Part shown: one piece after another, positions 13,001-20,472 of the stretch
How positions within the stretch are numbered: position 1 is the stretch's first letter
Layout of the letters: every line of letters starts with the position of its first letter
From: Rhodobacteraceae bacterium CCMM004
Lineage (GTDB): Bacteria; Pseudomonadota; Alphaproteobacteria; Rhodobacterales; Rhodobacteraceae
Assembly: GCA_004005435.1 (NCBI GenBank)
Contig: RZWH01000006.1
Location: 62,001 to 126,000, forward strand
Direction: 5' to 3'
Length of the DNA stretch: 64,000 nt
Notes under the pieces: model-generated
Seen by the model: the letters and a program-made list of their open reading frames with translations, nothing else
Databases searched by the model: none
What the model was told of the DNA's origin: nothing
Position numbers and translations under genes: made by a program

Positions 13001-13511
13001 CACGGGTATCTCGGGGCTGAACCGCGAGGGGCGCGAGCGTCTGCTCACCGCCTTCGAACAGGTGAACGCCAACTTTGCGCGGCTGTTCGTGCATCTCTTC
13101 GGCGGCGGCGAGGCGCGGCTGGAGCTGGTGGAATCGGACGATCCTCTGGAGGCGGGGCTGGAAATCCTCTGCCAGCCGCCGGGCAAGAAGCTGTCGACGC
13201 TCAGCCTGCTCAGCGGCGGCGAACAGACGCTGACCGCGCTGGCGCTGATCTTTGCCGTGTTCCAGGCGAACCCGGCGCCGATCTGCGTGCTGGACGAGGT
13301 GGACGCGCCCTTGGACGACGCCAACGTGACGCGGTTCTGCGATCTGTTGGACGCGATGACCCGGCAGACCGACACGCGGTTTTTGATCATCACGCACCAC
13401 GCGGTGACCATGGCCCGGATGGACCGTCTGTTCGGCGTGACCATGGCCGAGCAGGGGGTCAGTCAACTGGTCAGCGTCGACCTGAAACGGGCCGAGCAGA
13501 TGGTGGCCTGA
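10062..13511 (+). CDS. smc: Chromosome segregation protein SMC
   Basis: A 1149-residue SMC ATPase, the core of the condensin-like complex that organises and segregates the chromosome with ScpA and ScpB. It starts VRFTRLRLNGFKSF; Walker A is GPNGCGKSN (residues 31-39), the hinge lies at about residues 507-610, the ABC signature LSGGEQ is near 1050 and Walker B ICVLDEVDAPLDD near 1075. The two coiled-coil arms are extremely Ala/Glu/Arg-rich, in part an effect of GC-rich codons. The GTG at 10062 is chosen because it starts the conserved first strand; the open frame extends 27 codons upstream without similarity. A hairpin with a T-run follows (13580-13605). Neighbours are unrelated in function. 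Confidence 0.96.
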   Translation: MRFTRLRLNGFKSFVDPTDLVIAPGLTGVVGPNGCGKSNLLEALRWVMGENRPTAMRGGGMEDVIFAGAATRGARHFAEVVLHIDNADRLAPAEFNDADALEIVRRITRDAGSAYKINTRDVRARDVSMLFADAATGAQSPALVRQGQISELINAKPKSRRRILEDAAGIGGLYQRRHEAELRLRAAEQNLARVDDVVEQLAQQLAQLARQARQAARYRAIGTDLRRAEGVLLSLRWSEAATAAEAARAALAAAAQAATLAEAAAARAATERGTAEAALPAVREEEAVAAALVARTEAAQAGLEERGERAEAAIRGFEERLAQIDRDAGREEALNRDAADSIAQLEREAADLARAFEGQPARQAAADRDADAAATALAEAEAGLSRRTEEVARLAARHQSAARLRDDCATAARRSEAAAAAARQAVTEAEAATAAAEAALASATEAQAAAALRADRAEAAQEAADGRLEAVRGRESEARAARLSAEAGLKTLTAETTALDKLLSRGAGARGQVIDAIDVAPGYEAALGAALADDLRAPVGESGSGWGVLPPYDRDQPLPPGAAPLAAHVEVPKALGRRIAQVGVVDATDGPALQPGLAPGQRLVSREGDMWRWDGYRAAAADAPSAAALRLQQRNRLRRLRDEEARARTAAADAERAHALLGAELAAATETDKAARAARREADAAVAAASRAQSRAEADRNIAAGRLESQRQAVARHGAEAEEAAARLADAAAAMADLPDLDAARSAADALRADVAEARTAMLAARTAADELRRAGAGRARRAQAVDKDLAGWRDRQGSAGGRLADLARRRDAAAKELTIARQVPAQVDAERATLAETRRSVDLRLTAARDALAEAEARSRAAVSAEREAERAAGAAREARAAAQARSEAAGAAVAAAAERIAEALDCTPEALATDVQDAARVLSTVERAETEIAKLRRQRDALGAVNLRAEEDAAEVQTEHDTLTREKADLEEAIAALRTGISGLNREGRERLLTAFEQVNANFARLFVHLFGGGEARLELVESDDPLEAGLEILCQPPGKKLSTLSLLSGGEQTLTALALIFAVFQANPAPICVLDEVDAPLDDANVTRFCDLLDAMTRQTDTRFLIITHHAVTMARMDRLFGVTMAEQGVSQLVSVDLKRAEQMVA

Positions 13512-13579
13512 CACCGGCCCCGCGCACGGCCCGCCGAGCATGACGAATCCGTTCCTCCGGGTTGACGCCGCGTCGCGGG

Positions 13580-13605
13580 ATACGATTGTTTGGGATCGTA
13601 TTTTA
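13580..13605 (+). terminator. Hairpin with short T-run downstream of smc
   Basis: ATACGAT (13580-13586) and ATCGTAT (13595-13601) form a perfect seven-base stem with an eight-base loop, followed by TTT. It is unusually AT-rich for this window. It could terminate smc or, because it lies 18 bp before the next start codon, act as an operator for the YbjN-domain gene. Confidence 0.5.
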
Positions 13606-13618
13606 GCGGAGTTTCCAG

Positions 13619-14233
13619 ATGCAGAAAGTTCTCGTTTCGGTTCTTGCAGCGACGTTGGCCGCTGTCGGTCCGGGATTTGCCCAGGTCGGCAGCTTTGAAC
13701 CGGCGCCCGCGCCGCCCCCGGTCCCGGCCGAGGCGCCCCCGTCGATCTCGCGGCCCGCACCCGGGGCCGATCCCGCCGCCCCGCCGCCGGTGGCCCCGCC
13801 CGCACCCGCGCCCGCGCAGGTGGCAAGCGGGCTCCTGGCCTCCGATCCCCAGAGCATCGCGACGGCGATGCAGTCGGAGGGCTTCATCGCTCGGCTGGAA
13901 CAGGACGACAACGGCTGGCCGGTGATCACGGGCAAGATCTCGGACACCCCCTATTGGGTCTATTTCCTCGACTGCGCCGACGACGGCAGCCGGTGCAAGG
14001 GCGTGCAGTTCCACTCGGGCTATGCGCTCGACCGCGAGGTCAGTTTGCAGGAGATGAACGACTTCAACTACGGCCACCGCTATATCCGCGCCTACCTCAA
14101 CAAAAAGGGCAATCCGCGGATGCAGATGGATCTGTTGATGCGCGACGAGGGAATGGGCCGCGAGACGTTTTCGCAGTATCTCGACCTCTGGCGCCAGCTC
14201 ATTGAGCGGTGGGAGAAGGCGATGGATTTCTGA
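13619..14233 (+). CDS. Secreted YbjN-domain protein with proline-rich linker
   Basis: A 204-residue protein with a signal peptide (MQKVLVSVLAATLAAVGPGFA) and then a Pro/Ala-rich stretch to about residue 65, followed by a YbjN-type domain (about 70-204). The domain shows the typical pattern SDPQSIATAMQSEGF, VITGKI, YWVYFLDCADDG and a closing helix with LWRQLIERWEKAM. YbjN-domain proteins have a fold like type III secretion chaperones and are linked to stress tolerance; no enzyme activity is known. The two cysteines flanking DDGSR could form a disulfide in the periplasm. Its end overlaps the convergent racemase gene by 35 bp. Confidence 0.8.
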   Translation: MQKVLVSVLAATLAAVGPGFAQVGSFEPAPAPPPVPAEAPPSISRPAPGADPAAPPPVAPPAPAPAQVASGLLASDPQSIATAMQSEGFIARLEQDDNGWPVITGKISDTPYWVYFLDCADDGSRCKGVQFHSGYALDREVSLQEMNDFNYGHRYIRAYLNKKGNPRMQMDLLMRDEGMGRETFSQYLDLWRQLIERWEKAMDF

Positions 14234-14921
14234 CCTCGCCGCGCGCGGCAGCGTCGATCGCGTCGACCAGCACGTCCACGGTGTCGAGGCGGGGGGTGCT
14301 CGCGGCCTCGGCGACGAGGCTGAACTCGGAGCAGCCGACGAGATGCAGCGCGGCGCCGCGGGCGGTCAGTTCGCCAGAGGCGCGGGACAGCGCGGCGCGG
14401 CTGGCGTCGGTGGGGCCCTGGGATTTGATCTCGCGGATCGCGGCGAGGAGGGCGTCCATGTCCTCCGGCCAGAGCGCACGGCGCCCCCGCGCGGCCAGCG
14501 CCCGCTCGAACAGCCCCGTGCGGCGGGTGGCGGGCGAGGCCAGCACGCCGATGGCAGCGCCCTTGGGCGTGCGCGCGGCGACGGTATCGGCGGAGGCGGC
14601 GATCATGTCGAGAAACGGCACCGACACGGCGGCGCGGATCGCCGGGGCGTAGTGATGCGCGGTGTTACATGGCATGGCCAGCGCCACCGCACCCGCCGTC
14701 TCCAACCGCCGCGCCATCGCGGCGAGGACCGGCCCGGGATCGGTGCCCGTGCCCTCGATCAGGTGGGCGATGCGCGAGGGGACCTGCGGGTTCATGTCGA
14801 TCAGGAGCGGCACATGATCGGCGTCGTCCCGCGCCGGCGTCGCCTTCATCAGCCGTTGCTGTAGGAGGATCGTCGCCTCGGGCCCCATGCCGCCCAGGAT
14901 GCCGACGGGCCGCAGGCTCAT
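14199..14921 (-). CDS. Aspartate/glutamate racemase family protein
   Basis: A 240-residue cofactor-independent racemase of the Asp/Glu/hydantoin family. Both catalytic cysteine regions are present: AMPCNTAHHY in the N-terminal half and LVGCSEFSL in the C-terminal half, with GILGGMGPEAT at the start as in aspartate racemases. It should interconvert D- and L-forms of aspartate or a related amino acid. Its start codon overlaps the stop of the DegT-type aminotransferase gene (ATGA at 14918-14921), and it is the last gene of a three-gene leftward operon. The 3' end overlaps the YbjN-domain gene by 35 bp. Confidence 0.88.
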   Translation of the reverse strand: MSLRPVGILGGMGPEATILLQQRLMKATPARDDADHVPLLIDMNPQVPSRIAHLIEGTGTDPGPVLAAMARRLETAGAVALAMPCNTAHHYAPAIRAAVSVPFLDMIAASADTVAARTPKGAAIGVLASPATRRTGLFERALAARGRRALWPEDMDALLAAIREIKSQGPTDASRAALSRASGELTARGAALHLVGCSEFSLVAEAASTPRLDTVDVLVDAIDAAARGEVRNPSPSPTAQ

Positions 14922-16123
14922 GGTGCGGTCTCGGCGGCGGCCTCGCCGATCAGCGCCCCGATCAGCCGGCAGTCCTCCAGCGAAAAGGTCAGTGGCAACC
15001 GCATGTCGAAGAGCGTCGCCAACAGAGCGTCGGTGCGCGGCAGCTCCTGCGCCGGGGCATAGCGCCAGGAGCGGTGGGCGGAGGTATAGCCGTGTGGCTC
15101 GGCCGCCCCGAACCACTTGAGCTCGACGCCCCGCGCGGCGCTCGCGGCGAGCATGGCCCGACACCCGGCCGCGTCCCGTCCCGGCAGGCGAAACTGGATC
15201 GACGAGGCGGCCTTGCGCTCGTTGGCCGGGCGGCGGGGGAGGACCAGGCCCTGCACCGCCTCCAGTTCGGCGGCCACGGCGTCGTGCCGGGCGTTCCACC
15301 GCGCGACGTTGTCCGCCAGCGCCGCCAGTTGCGGGCGCAGCACCGCGGCGCGCAGCTCGTCCATCCGCGCCGACAGGTTCGGGGTGTCGAGGCGGATGTC
15401 GGCGAACGCCTCTTCCGGCGGCCCCGCGCCGTGGCGGGCGTAGAGCATGTAGCTCCCCGACAGGATCGTCGCGCGGGCCATCAAGTCGGCGTCGTCCGAC
15501 GTCAGGAGACCACCCTCGCCCGAGTTGATGTGCTTGTAGGTCTGTGTGGAGTAGCAGGCGGCGCGGCCATGCCCGCCCGAGGGCACCGCGCCCCAGGCCG
15601 CGCCCATGGTGTGGGCGCAGTCCTCGATCACCGTCAGATCCATGTCCGCAGCCAGGGCGGTGAGGCGGTCCATGTCGCAGATATGGCCGCGCATGTGGCT
15701 GAGGAGGAGGTGTCGCGCGCCCGAAGCCCGCGCCTTGGCCGTCAGATCGTCCATGTCGATGCGCAGGTCGTCGTCCGAGTCCACCAGCACCGGCATCGCG
15801 CCCACCCCTGCGATGGCGCCGGGCACGGGGGCCAGGGTCCACGCGTTGGTCAGCACCGGCGCCCCCGCCGCCACTCCGGCCGCCCGCAGCGCGATCTGCA
15901 ACGCCTGCCCCCCCGAGGCGACCGCCAGGCAATAGCGCCGCCCGGTGGCTGCGGCGAACTCGGCCTCCAACGCGGCGGTCTCGCCCGGCGTGCCGGGGGC
16001 GGCGTTGTAGCGGTGGAGGCGCCCCGAGCGCAGCACCGCCTCGGCCGCGGCGACCGCCGCCTCCGGCAGCCCCTCCTGACGGGTAAAGCTGCCGGTGAAC
16101 CGGCGCTGGGGCGCCTCGCCCAT
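14918..16123 (-). CDS. DegT/DnrJ/EryC1/StrS-family aminotransferase
   Basis: A 401-residue PLP enzyme. The N-terminal substrate and cofactor region LAVASGGQALQIAL, the VIEDCAHTMGAAW stretch with its conserved Asp, and the PLP-lysine motif STQTYKHINSGEGG are diagnostic for the DegT/DnrJ/EryC1/StrS family. Such enzymes usually aminate keto-sugars, but a minority act on other substrates. Here there are no sugar-nucleotide genes nearby; it lies 5 bp after the PLP lyase gene and overlaps the racemase gene, so a role in amino-acid conversion is more likely. Substrate unknown. Confidence 0.85.
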   Translation of the reverse strand: MGEAPQRRFTGSFTRQEGLPEAAVAAAEAVLRSGRLHRYNAAPGTPGETAALEAEFAAATGRRYCLAVASGGQALQIALRAAGVAAGAPVLTNAWTLAPVPGAIAGVGAMPVLVDSDDDLRIDMDDLTAKARASGARHLLLSHMRGHICDMDRLTALAADMDLTVIEDCAHTMGAAWGAVPSGGHGRAACYSTQTYKHINSGEGGLLTSDDADLMARATILSGSYMLYARHGAGPPEEAFADIRLDTPNLSARMDELRAAVLRPQLAALADNVARWNARHDAVAAELEAVQGLVLPRRPANERKAASSIQFRLPGRDAAGCRAMLAASAARGVELKWFGAAEPHGYTSAHRSWRYAPAQELPRTDALLATLFDMRLPLTFSLEDCRLIGALIGEAAAETAP

Positions 16124-16128
16124 GGCGG

Positions 16129-17139
16129 TCAGGCCGCCGTCTCGGCCGGGTCGGCGAAGGCGAAATCGTAGCCGAACAGGCCCACCGAACCGCCGGTGTG
16201 CAGGAACACCACACGCTCGTCCTCGAACTCCCCCTTGCGGGCCAGGTCGATCAGGCCCGCCGCGCCCTTGGCGGAATACACCGGGTCGAGCAGGATCCCC
16301 TCCAGCTCGGCAAAGAGCGCGATCGCCTCCAGCCCCCGCCGGGTGGGCAGGCCATAGCCGTCGCCCACGTAGTCGGTGTTCGCCACAACGTCGCTGCGGC
16401 GCACGGCATCGGCGCAGCCGAGCTTGTCCGCGGTGCGCTGGGCAAGGCTCCACACCATCTCTTCTTGCTTCTCCCTGGGCGCGCGGGTGCCGATGCCGAG
16501 GAGCGGGATAGGCGCGTTCATCGCGGCGAGGCCCGTGACCAGCCCCGCCTGCGTCCCCGACGAGCCCGTGGCGTGGACGATCCGGTCGATGCGCAGGTTC
16601 GCGGCGTCCGCCTGTCCCACCAGCTCGAACGCGCAGTTGACATAGCCCAGCGCGCCGGTGGGGTTGGAGCCGCCGCCGGGGATGACGTAGACATGTCGCC
16701 CCTCGGCGCGGGCCGCCTCGGCCGCGCGCTCCATCTCGCCTGCCATGTCGTGGCCGCCGGGATAGCGGGCCGTCGTCGCCCCGTGCAGGTGGTCGAGGAG
16801 AACGTTGCCGTTGTGGAGGTGGTTGGCGTCGGAGTATCCGGTGCGGTCCTCCAATAGGATGTGGCAGTCCATCCCCATCCGGGCGGCGGCGGCGGCGGTC
16901 TGGCGGGCGTGATTCGACTGCGTCGCGCCCTGGGTCATCACCAGGTCGGCGTCCATCGCCTCGGCCTCGGCCATGAGGAACTCCAGCTTGCGGGTCTTGT
17001 TGCCGCCGGTGGAGAGGCCGGTGCAGTCGTCGCGCTTGATCCACAGGTCGATGCCCAGCTCGCGCGAGAGGCGCGGCAAGGGCTCCAGCGGCGTCGGCAG
17101 ATGGGCGAGGCGGATGCGGGGAAACCGGGCGAGGTGCAT
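16129..17139 (-). CDS. PLP lyase of the D-cysteine desulfhydrase / L-cysteate sulfo-lyase group
   Basis: A 336-residue tryptophan-synthase-beta-type PLP enzyme. The motif [21 protein letters not shown] (Lys of NKTRK is the PLP lysine), [27 protein letters not shown] and the closing [13 protein letters not shown] are all typical of the D-cysteine desulfhydrase and ACC deaminase group. In Rhodobacterales this group includes the L-cysteate sulfo-lyase CuyA, which releases pyruvate, sulfite and ammonia; the sequence alone does not separate the two for me. It is the first gene of the operon with the aminotransferase and racemase, which points to use of a D-amino or sulfonated amino acid. Confidence 0.85.
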   Translation of the reverse strand: MHLARFPRIRLAHLPTPLEPLPRLSRELGIDLWIKRDDCTGLSTGGNKTRKLEFLMAEAEAMDADLVMTQGATQSNHARQTAAAAARMGMDCHILLEDRTGYSDANHLHNGNVLLDHLHGATTARYPGGHDMAGEMERAAEAARAEGRHVYVIPGGGSNPTGALGYVNCAFELVGQADAANLRIDRIVHATGSSGTQAGLVTGLAAMNAPIPLLGIGTRAPREKQEEMVWSLAQRTADKLGCADAVRRSDVVANTDYVGDGYGLPTRRGLEAIALFAELEGILLDPVYSAKGAAGLIDLARKGEFEDERVVFLHTGGSVGLFGYDFAFADPAETAA

Positions 17140-17206
17140 GGGCCGTGTCCTGTCTTGGGGGCACCCACCGGACTAGCGCAGGCGTGCCCCCGCGGTCCAG
17201 CACCGT

Positions 17207-17220
17207 TGAGCGGGATCAAG
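17207..17220 (+). promoter_or_regulatory. FNR/FnrL-like box
   Basis: TTGAGCGGGATCAA matches the FNR half-site pattern TTGAN-N4-ATCAA with both arms conserved. It lies 46 bp before the start of the pseudo-protease gene and in the divergent region upstream of the PLP lyase gene, so either could be controlled by oxygen. Confidence 0.6.
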
Positions 17221-17252
17221 CCGGGGGCGCGGCGGCGGCCTAGGATCGGGGC

Positions 17253-18314
17253 GTGGCGCAATACGTGGGCGCAGGGATGCAAGCGATGATCGACACGTCG
17301 ATGCGGATCGGCCGGTGGGGGCCTACCGAGGTGCGGCTGGGCGCCGGCTGGGCCGCCCTGGCCGTGCTCGCGGTGTGGAGCCTGGCGGGCCGCGGCGCGA
17401 CCGAGGCCCTGGGTCTGGCCGCAATGGCGACGGCGGCGCATCTGGCAGCCGTGGTGCTGCACGCCGCGACGCACCTGGCGGCGGCGCGGCGGCTGGGGCT
17501 GCGCTGGCGCGAGGCGACGCTCACCCCACTGGGCGCCGTAGTCGTGCCGCATGGGGCCGCGCCACCCCGCCGCGTCGCGCTGGCCGCGCTGGCGGCGCCG
17601 GCGGCGTCGCTGGCGCTGGCCGGGGGCTTGGGCTTCACCGCGCTGGTCATCGGGGCGGTGGGGGCGGCTGGCGCGGCGGCTGTGCTGCACCTGGCGGCAC
17701 TGTCGAACCTGGTGCTGGGGCTGGCGAGCCTCCTGCCGCTGCCGGGGTTGCCGGGCGCCGCGCTGGTCTCGGCCGCGGGCTTGGGCGCGCGCTGGCCGGT
17801 GCGGCTGGCGCGGGCCATCCCCGCGGGGCTGGCCGCGGGCGGGGCGGCGGCGGCGCTCGCCGGGTCGGGCACGCTGGCTCTGTGGTTGTTCCTGGCCGCG
17901 CTCCTGGCCGCGGTCGCGGGGCGCCACGCGGTGCCGCGCCCGGGCCGGGTGGCCGAGGTGATGACCCAGGATCCCGAGACGGTGGGCCCCGACGCGACTC
18001 TGGCCGACCTGGTGGCGGCCGGGGTCCTGGCCCGGCGGCGGGGGTTTCTGCCGGTGGTCGAGGGCGGCCGGGCGCTGGGCTATGTCGACCTGGCGGTGAT
18101 CACGCAGATCGAGGCGGCGTATTGGCCCCTGGTCCGCGTCGGCGACGTGCTGGTCGCCTGCGACGCCGAGAACTCGGTCCCGCCCGAGGCGACTCTGGCC
18201 GACCTGGCCCGGCGAATGCGCGCGGCCGGCCGGCGCAAGTTCCTGGTGATCGACGGGGTGCGGCTCGCCGGGGTCGTCACGCTCGCCGATCTGGCGCTGC
18301 TTCCGCCGTCGTGA
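17253..18314 (+). CDS. Site-2-protease homologue with CBS domains, active site lost
   Basis: A 353-residue protein with several membrane helices (about 30-225) followed by a CBS pair (about 232-350). The fold and order match the site-2 protease/SpoIVFB group with C-terminal CBS domains. However, the zinc HExxH motif reads HAATH (residues 70-74), so the catalytic Glu is Ala, and the second metal motif LDG reads LPG near residue 167, losing the metal-binding Asp. The protein is therefore probably not a protease. The start is uncertain: GTG at 17253 or ATG at 17277. An FNR-like box lies upstream. The stop overlaps the convergent response regulator gene by 38 bp. Confidence 0.75.
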   Translation: MAQYVGAGMQAMIDTSMRIGRWGPTEVRLGAGWAALAVLAVWSLAGRGATEALGLAAMATAAHLAAVVLHAATHLAAARRLGLRWREATLTPLGAVVVPHGAAPPRRVALAALAAPAASLALAGGLGFTALVIGAVGAAGAAAVLHLAALSNLVLGLASLLPLPGLPGAALVSAAGLGARWPVRLARAIPAGLAAGGAAAALAGSGTLALWLFLAALLAAVAGRHAVPRPGRVAEVMTQDPETVGPDATLADLVAAGVLARRRGFLPVVEGGRALGYVDLAVITQIEAAYWPLVRVGDVLVACDAENSVPPEATLADLARRMRAAGRRKFLVIDGVRLAGVVTLADLALLPPS

Positions 18315-19023
18315 GGCGAACGTCGGCGACCAGGCGATAGCCCACCCCGCGGACGGTGCGGATCAGCCGCGGGTTGGCCGGGTCGCGCTCGATCTTCTTG
18401 CGCAGGCGGGCGACCTGGTTGTCTATCGTGCGGTCGAGCGGCGCCCAGTCGCCGCCGCCGGTGAGGTCCATCAGACGGTCGCGGCTGAGCGCCTGGCCCG
18501 GATGCCCGACGAACGCCATGAGGAGGCGGAAATCGGCCCCGGTCAGGGGGCAGGGCGCGCCGTCGCGGCCGGTCACCTCGAACCGTTGCGGCCAGAGCGT
18601 CAGACCGTCGAGGCGCACCGCCTCGGCGTCGTCGGCGCGTCCCGGCGCCGCCGAATCGCCGCTGCGGCGCAGGACCGCGTGCAGCCTGGCCATCACCTCT
18701 CTCACGTGAAACGGTTTGGTGATGTAGTCGTCGGCGCCCAACTCCAGCCCCACGACGCGGTCGATCACGTCGTCCTTGCCGCTGACGATGACGATGGGCA
18801 GGGCCGAGGTCCGCCGGATGTCCCGCGCGACGTCCAGCCCGTCGCCGTCTTCGAGGTTCAGATCCAGCGTCACCAGATCGGGGCTTCGCTCGGCGATGGC
18901 GGCCCGGGCGGCGGCGGCGCAGTCGGCCTCGGACACGGTCGCGCCAGCCGCCTCCAGGCAGCGGCGCAACAGATGCCGCACCCCGGCGTCGTCGTCGACC
19001 ACGAGAACGTGGCGGCCGTGCAT
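18277..19023 (-). CDS. OmpR/PhoB-family response regulator
   Basis: A 248-residue two-component regulator. The receiver domain (1-125) has acidic residues Asp10-Asp12, the phosphorylation site Asp54 in LDLNLEDG and Lys103 in YITKPF. The C-terminal winged helix (about 135-235) shows LTGADFRLLMAF and IDNQVARLRKKIE plus the closing TVRGVGYRL. No histidine kinase gene is adjacent, so the partner must be elsewhere. The gene is convergent with the pseudo-protease gene and overlaps its 3' end by 38 bp, giving potential for antisense interference. Confidence 0.93.
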   Translation of the reverse strand: MHGRHVLVVDDDAGVRHLLRRCLEAAGATVSEADCAAAARAAIAERSPDLVTLDLNLEDGDGLDVARDIRRTSALPIVIVSGKDDVIDRVVGLELGADDYITKPFHVREVMARLHAVLRRSGDSAAPGRADDAEAVRLDGLTLWPQRFEVTGRDGAPCPLTGADFRLLMAFVGHPGQALSRDRLMDLTGGGDWAPLDRTIDNQVARLRKKIERDPANPRLIRTVRGVGYRLVADVRLTTAEAAPDRRA

Positions 19024-19088
19024 GGATCGCGTCTCCCCGGCTGCGGCGGCTCTGCCCCCGCATCACATAGGCCATGGAGCGGCGGGCG

Positions 19089-20303
19089 TTAAGAGGATGT
19101 GTCGTCCTCGTCCAGCGGGCGCATGTCGACGTCGCGGGCGTAGCCGGGGTTGCCGATCATCCGTTCGAAGAGCGCGTGGGCCATGCCGCCGATGCCCAGA
19201 AGGACCAGCGTATAGTTGGCGACCCACCCGACGAAGGGGATGAAGTTCAGCACCGCCACCGTCACGATGGCCAGCGCCAGCGCGGCCAGGCGGGCCAGGC
19301 GCGAGGGGTCGGGGTCGCCGCCGAAGGCATGCCAGACCCGCATCGCCACCGCATAGGCGCCCAGAGCATAGCCCAGGACCCAGGCCACGAGAATCGCCAG
19401 GAGGACGATGGGCAGGAACGGCAAGCCGACCACGGTGAGTGCGACGATGGGCACGAGCCCGAAGAGCATCGACAGCGCGATGATCCCTTCGAGAAAGGTC
19501 AGCCCCGGGCGCGCGGCCATCGACCGGCGCATCTGCCGCACCGGACCGGGCAGGAACGTCAGGCAGATCGCGCCCAGGACCACGAAGAACGCCAGGCTGA
19601 TCGCCAGGCCCGCCGCCACGGCGGCCGGTCCGGGCGGGCCAGGCAGGTCGATCCCGGTCCAGGCGTCGCCGATCTCGCGCACCGCCATGCGAGGCGTCAT
19701 CTGCTCGAAGCGGACGCGCGCCGGGTCGATCACCGAGGCCGGGATCTGCACCCTCTCGGGCGCGACGTAGCTGAGCGTCCCGGCGATCCGCGCCTTGGGT
19801 CCGAAGCTCAATCGCCCCGCCGAGATCACCGCGTCCCCGTCGATGGGGGCGTTCAACAGGATCTCGCCCGCCGAGGCGGTCAGCGCCCCGGCCACCGCGC
19901 CGTCCAGCGTCACCGTGCCGCCGAAGACCCGGGCATTGCCGCCGGTGCTGGCGTCGGGATCGGTGCGGACGCTGCCGCCGGTGACGGTCAGATCTCCCGC
20001 CACCGGGCCGCGCACCGCCACCGCGGCGCCGCTGGCCAACAGGTTGCCGCCCGTCTCGACGTCGACGTCGACGTCCAGCCCGGCGGCATGGACCGTGCCT
20101 GCGGCCTCTCCACGCAGCGTCACTGTCACGGCCGCGGCAAAGACGTCGCGCGGCGCCTCCAGATCGGCCGAGACGGTGGTGCCGTCGAGGAAGGTATCGC
20201 CGCCGTTCGTCAGGCTGTCGGTCTGGGCGGCGGCGCCCCAGGCGCTGGCGCAGAGGGCGGCGACGACGAACAGGACGGGTCGGATCGTGGCAGTGAACGG
20301 CAT
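19089..20303 (-). CDS. Bactofilin-like repeat and transmembrane protein
   Basis: A 404-residue protein with a signal peptide (MPFTATIRPVLFVVAALCASAWG). Residues about 25-205 contain short beta-repeat units such as GTVHAAG, GPVAGDLTVTGG, GGNARVFGG and DGAVAGALTASAG, resembling the right-handed beta-helix repeats of polymer-forming (bactofilin-like) proteins. Residues about 235-375 hold at least four membrane helices. Proteins of this arrangement are widespread and of unknown function; assembly of a periplasmic surface anchored in the inner membrane is plausible. The start at 20303 has GAGGAG upstream. It is divergent from the usp-nqr operon, with a palindrome and an FNR-like box between them. 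Confidence 0.7.
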   Translation of the reverse strand: MPFTATIRPVLFVVAALCASAWGAAAQTDSLTNGGDTFLDGTTVSADLEAPRDVFAAAVTVTLRGEAAGTVHAAGLDVDVDVETGGNLLASGAAVAVRGPVAGDLTVTGGSVRTDPDASTGGNARVFGGTVTLDGAVAGALTASAGEILLNAPIDGDAVISAGRLSFGPKARIAGTLSYVAPERVQIPASVIDPARVRFEQMTPRMAVREIGDAWTGIDLPGPPGPAAVAAGLAISLAFFVVLGAICLTFLPGPVRQMRRSMAARPGLTFLEGIIALSMLFGLVPIVALTVVGLPFLPIVLLAILVAWVLGYALGAYAVAMRVWHAFGGDPDPSRLARLAALALAIVTVAVLNFIPFVGWVANYTLVLLGIGGMAHALFERMIGNPGYARDVDMRPLDEDDTSS

Positions 20304-20325
20304 CACGGCGGCTCCTCTGCTGGTT

Positions 20326-20336
20326 GACCAGTGGTC
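20326..20336. promoter_or_regulatory. Palindromic operator candidate
   Basis: GACCAGTGGTC is a near-perfect palindrome, extended by one mismatch to TTGACCAGTGGTCTA. It lies 23 bp before the bactofilin-like gene start. Such sites are often bound by TetR- or GntR-type repressors; no such regulator is encoded next to it. Confidence 0.4.
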
Positions 20337-20359
20337 TACTCCTTTCGCCGGGCGATCCA

Positions 20360-20373
20360 TTGATCCCGGTCAA
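20360..20373 (+). promoter_or_regulatory. FNR/FnrL-like box upstream of usp-nqr
   Basis: TTGATCCCGGTCAA fits the FNR/FnrL consensus (TTGAT-N4-RTCAA) with a symmetric pair of half-sites. It lies 100 bp before the usp start and in the divergent region shared with the bactofilin-like gene. Oxygen-responsive control of the following operon is suggested. Confidence 0.7.
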
Positions 20374-20472
20374 GAAGCGGGCGCCGCTGCCGGGCTAGCG
20401 TCGTCGGACCGGGAGGGCGGCGCATCCCCTGCGCTCCGCCCCGCCCCGGCCGTCAGACGGAGGAGCCCCGCC

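Noticed and set aside
11535-13826. A 763-codon open frame opposite smc
   Set aside because: Antisense to the SMC head and coiled coil; composition is that of complemented Ala/Glu codons.
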